DNA of 64,000 nucleotides from Pontibacter sp. G13 (GTDB lineage Bacteria; Bacteroidota; Bacteroidia; J057): assembly GCF_031851795.1 (NCBI RefSeq), contig NZ_CP134696.1:4484501-4548500 (forward strand), written 5' to 3'. Made by a program: the position numbers and the translations under genes. How positions within the stretch are numbered: the first letter of the stretch is position 1; the number at the start of each line of letters is the position of its first letter. Shown in pieces: positions 62,558-64,000 of this stretch. The notes below the pieces were generated by a model. The model ran no database searches. It saw only the letters and a program-made list of their open reading frames with translations, and had not been told where the DNA came from.

Positions 62558-64000
62558 ATGAAAAAAGTACCACTTCGCGATACCCGTAACATCGGTATCA
62601 TGGCCCACATCGACGCCGGTAAGACTACCACTACCGAGCGTATCCTGTACTACACCGGAATCTCTCACAAGATCGGTGAGGTGCATGACGGTGCTGCCAC
62701 TATGGACTGGATGGAGCAAGAGCAAGAGCGTGGTATTACCATTACTTCTGCTGCAACCACTTGCTACTGGCCTTACGAAGGTACCAACAACCGTATCAAC
62801 ATCATCGATACGCCTGGTCACGTTGACTTCACCGTTGAAGTAGAGCGTTCCTTGCGTGTATTGGACGGTGCTGTTGCGGTGTTTTGTTCTGTAGGCGGTG
62901 TTGAGCCTCAGAGTGAAACTGTTTGGCGTCAAGCTGATAAATACAAAGTTCCTCGTATCGGATTCGTCAACAAGATGGACCGTTCTGGTGCTGACTTCTT
63001 TGAAGTTGTTCGCCAGGTGAAGGACATGTTGGGTGCTAACCCTGTGCCTATTCAGGTGCCTATCGGTGCTGAGACTGAGTTCAAAGGCGTTGTTGACTTG
63101 ATCGAAAACAAAGCCATTGTATGGAACGAGCATGACATGGGGATGACCTATGAAACCATCGAGATTCCAGAAGACTTGGCTGATACGGTTGAGGAATGGA
63201 GAACTTTCATGATCGAAGCCATCGCCGAGTACGACGAGGCGATCATGGAGAAGTACTTCGAAGATCCTGATTCCATCACTCGTGATGAGGTATTGAACGC
63301 ATTGCGTGCAGCTACCTTGGATATGGCGATTACGCCTATGATGTGTGGATCTGCCTTCAAAAACAAAGGGGTTCAGGCGATGCTCGACTCAGTTATCGCA
63401 TTGTTGCCTTCTCCGCTGGATATGCCAGAAATCGAAGGTACCAATCCTCATACTGGTGAGACTGTCACTCGTAAGGCTGACGTAAATGAGCCATTCTCCG
63501 CATTGGCTTTCAAGATTATGACCGACCCCTACGTAGGTCGTCTGGCGTTCTTCCGCGTGTACTCTGGTAAGTTGGATGGTGGATCTTATATCCTCAACAA
63601 CCGCACCGAGAACAAGGAGCGTATTAGCCGGATCCTGCAGATGCACTCCAACAAGCAGAATCAGATTGAATCTGTGGAAGCTGGTGACATCGCTGCAGGC
63701 GTAGGTTTCAAAGATATTCGTACTGGGGATACCTTGTCCGACTTGGATAACCCCATCACTTTGGAGTCCATGGAGTTCCCTGAGCCTGTAATCAAGCTGG
63801 CCGTTGAACCTAAGACTCAAAAGGACGAAGCAAAACTTGGTAACGGTTTGGCGAAACTTTCTGAAGAGGATCCAACCTTCCAAGTAAGAACTGACGAAGA
63901 GACAGGTCAGACTATTATCTCCGGAATGGGTGAGCTTCACTTGGAGATTATTGTTGACCGCCTTAGACGTGAGTTCAAAGTAGAAGTTACACAAGGTCAA
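62558..64000 (+). CDS. fusA: Elongation factor G (5' part)
   Basis: 481 residues from the ATG at 62558 ([15 protein letters not shown]), cut by the right edge. GTPase motifs are [13 protein letters not shown] (P loop), RGITITSAA (switch I), DTPGH and NKMD. Domain II and part of domain III follow. A purine-rich AGAGGGAAAG lies just upstream. It drives translocation on the ribosome. Third gene of the str operon, 41 bp after rpsG. Confidence 0.98.
   Translation, partial: MKKVPLRDTRNIGIMAHIDAGKTTTTERILYYTGISHKIGEVHDGAATMDWMEQEQERGITITSAATTCYWPYEGTNNRINIIDTPGHVDFTVEVERSLRVLDGAVAVFCSVGGVEPQSETVWRQADKYKVPRIGFVNKMDRSGADFFEVVRQVKDMLGANPVPIQVPIGAETEFKGVVDLIENKAIVWNEHDMGMTYETIEIPEDLADTVEEWRTFMIEAIAEYDEAIMEKYFEDPDSITRDEVLNALRAATLDMAITPMMCGSAFKNKGVQAMLDSVIALLPSPLDMPEIEGTNPHTGETVTRKADVNEPFSALAFKIMTDPYVGRLAFFRVYSGKLDGGSYILNNRTENKERISRILQMHSNKQNQIESVEAGDIAAGVGFKDIRTGDTLSDLDNPITLESMEFPEPVIKLAVEPKTQKDEAKLGNGLAKLSEEDPTFQVRTDEETGQTIISGMGELHLEIIVDRLRREFKVEVTQGQ

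Noticed and set aside
62058-64000. Long minus-strand frames opposite rpsG and fusA
   Set aside because: Shadows of highly expressed genes with biased codon use.

Overview
The window reads as chromosomal DNA of a free-living member of the Bacteroidota. The evidence is a nadK / porG-like / uppS / bamA / ompH / ompH cluster, a GldF-type gliding permease, an EF-P plus accBC operon, TTTG-N19-TAnnTTTG promoters, weak Shine-Dalgarno signals, and several protein families largely confined to this phylum. Composition is close to 50% GC. A class I-like HMG-CoA reductase points away from Bacteroides-type gut lineages and towards a Saprospiria- or Cytophagia-like environmental organism, but the sequence does not settle the class.

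Layout. 1-3.4 kb (minus): an MBOAT O-acyltransferase, an SGNH-like partner and the start of an LTA-synthase/sulfatase-like membrane enzyme, probably a cell-surface modification operon. 3.7-8.4 kb: HMG-CoA reductase, dapD and a DUF255 thioredoxin-like protein. 8.5-15.5 kb: a TPR histidine kinase, hslV, a lone nuoI, a UbiA prenyltransferase, pfkA and fabH. 15.7-16.6 kb: a non-coding tandem array built from small GGCCTTCGGCC-type dyads. 16.7-24.5 kb: a lipoprotein, efp-accB-accC, an alpha/beta-hydrolase, a MATE transporter, a helicase-less RecQ tail protein and a small HTH protein. 24.5-34.9 kb: a helical protein of unknown function, ung, a TIMP/NTR-like anchored protein, an S41 protease, rnpA-rpmH, an FMN reductase, two unrecognised proteins, NDH-2 and a PaaE-type reductase. 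35-47.5 kb (minus): envelope biogenesis genes (two OmpH/Skp, BamA, UppS, PorG-like, NadK, a second BamA-like barrel, a CBS protein), then an alpha/beta-hydrolase, a TrpG/PabA glutaminase, CvpA, YqeY and a thioredoxin-like protein. 47.7-57.9 kb: a GHL10 glycosidase, an M20 amidohydrolase, paired lipoproteins, GldF, a MORN-repeat protein, an NlpC/P60-like protein, a DUF695-RraB protein and a Vms1/ANKZF1-like (VLRF1) protein. 58-60.7 kb: an MqsRA/Panacea-like toxin-antitoxin pair and a PhyH-like oxygenase. 61.7 kb to the end: rpsL, rpsG and the start of fusA.

The most unusual items are non-coding. Three copies (two plus, one minus) of a roughly 190-220 bp intergenic element share conserved ends and an invariant CCCGGCG/CGCCGGG pairing, while a central arm changes sequence but stays self-complementary. 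Separately, the array behind fabH carries compensatory changes in its dyads. Among proteins, the VLRF1-like candidate release factor, the orphan RecQ tail and the EF-P with arginine at the normally modified position deserve attention.
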